A stretch of 64,000 nucleotides of DNA from Hyposmocoma kahamanoa (Eukaryota > Arthropoda > Insecta > Lepidoptera > Cosmopterigidae), in assembly GCF_003589595.1 (NCBI RefSeq), contig NW_020653397.1:1783092-1847091 (forward strand), read 5' to 3'. The translations under genes were made by a program, and so were the position numbers. The notes below the pieces were generated by a model. The model ran no database searches. It had not been told where the DNA came from and worked only from the letters and a program-made list of their open reading frames with translations. Shown here piece by piece: positions 63,741-64,000 of the stretch (positions within the stretch are counted from its first letter, which is position 1; every line of letters starts with the position of its first letter).

Positions 63741-64000
63741 ATTTTAACAAAATTTTAAATACTAACTAAGGGTTAATTTTCGGTGACGATCTAGCAAAAG
63801 TCTACCGTACAAAGCGTACAGCGGATGAAGTCCAGTAGAGAACCGGTCAGTAGTGGCTGAGAAGTACGCGAATTGGCATTTGTGACCACACTGCGGGTGT
63901 TTGAAGCGTGCGTTGAATATCTTAGCCATGAATAGAGCTTACTGGTTGCTACTGATTTTGTTATTATTTTGGTGGATTTGGTACATTTTCTAGTTCCCAG
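63741..64000. other. Non-genic end of window
   Basis: Nothing recognised; moderately GC-rich between 63780 and 63920. Confidence 0.4.

Overview
The window looks like nuclear DNA of a moth or butterfly (Lepidoptera), from a gene-poor intergenic stretch or a very long intron. It is AT-rich. No open frame exceeds about 130 codons, and none reads like a host protein. It is crowded with short dispersed repeats typical of lepidopteran genomes: tRNA-derived SINEs ending in ATT-rich tails, 3' stubs of non-LTR retrotransposons with the hairpin-type 3' UTR (CTCGTTCTTCTC ... GAACGAGC), and short TA-flanked inverted-repeat elements. Species cannot be told from sequence alone, and all family names below are local labels. 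No intact host gene, functional tRNA, rRNA, CRISPR array or complete autonomous transposon was found. The only protein-coding traces are four decayed reverse-transcriptase C-termini.

Local repeat families. A: SINE-like unit of about 285 bp, from AGTAGAGCTCCTTGTGAAAG to ATATTATAAAAA, with the internal landmark TGCCGCCAAGCAGTAATG; more than 30 copies or fragments. B: tRNA-derived SINE with GTGGCCGAACGG (A box) and GGTTCGATTCC (B box). C: composite tRNA-like SINE (TGGCTTAGTTGG ... GGTTCGAATCC) with a long conserved 5' head. D: tRNA-derived SINE, all four copies on the minus strand. E: another tRNA-like SINE. F: repeat opening with AACCGACTTCAAAAAAGG. H: 111-116 bp inverted-repeat MITE. K: short elements with terminal motif TACCAGGCG. 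P/Q: an old long repeat. R: a long repeat ending next to family A. PLE: a Penelope-like fragment family containing GAAACGTCGG.

Layout. 1-31 kb is mixed repeats, including a LINE relic at 4.1 kb, an inverse LINE relic at 7.5 kb, a foldback insertion with a 13-bp target duplication at 13.3 kb, a mariner-like element holding a second MITE at 16.5 kb, and a LINE 3' end at 20.1 kb. From 31 to 37 kb the SINE families disappear and the sequence becomes more GC- and CpG-rich. Here lies the strongest non-transposon signal: eight exact TTTACG/CGTAAA hexamers within 486 bp (34040-34525), resembling the TCGTAAA site class of posterior-Hox and Caudal homeodomains. A smaller similar cluster sits at 5.1-5.4 kb. 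From 37 to 64 kb repeats resume, with family A very dense after 54 kb and often arranged as inverted pairs. Several nested insertions with clean target-site duplications (30.6 kb, 51.2 kb) give a relative age order.

Reading as a whole: a transposon-rich background around a roughly 6-kb insertion-poor island that may be regulatory. The most promising items are that island, the K-family terminal motif, the Penelope-like palindrome, the perfect 55-bp palindrome at 13726-13780, and the TIR elements at 40963-41768 and 51163-51458. All family assignments rest on reading by eye and need alignment to confirm.
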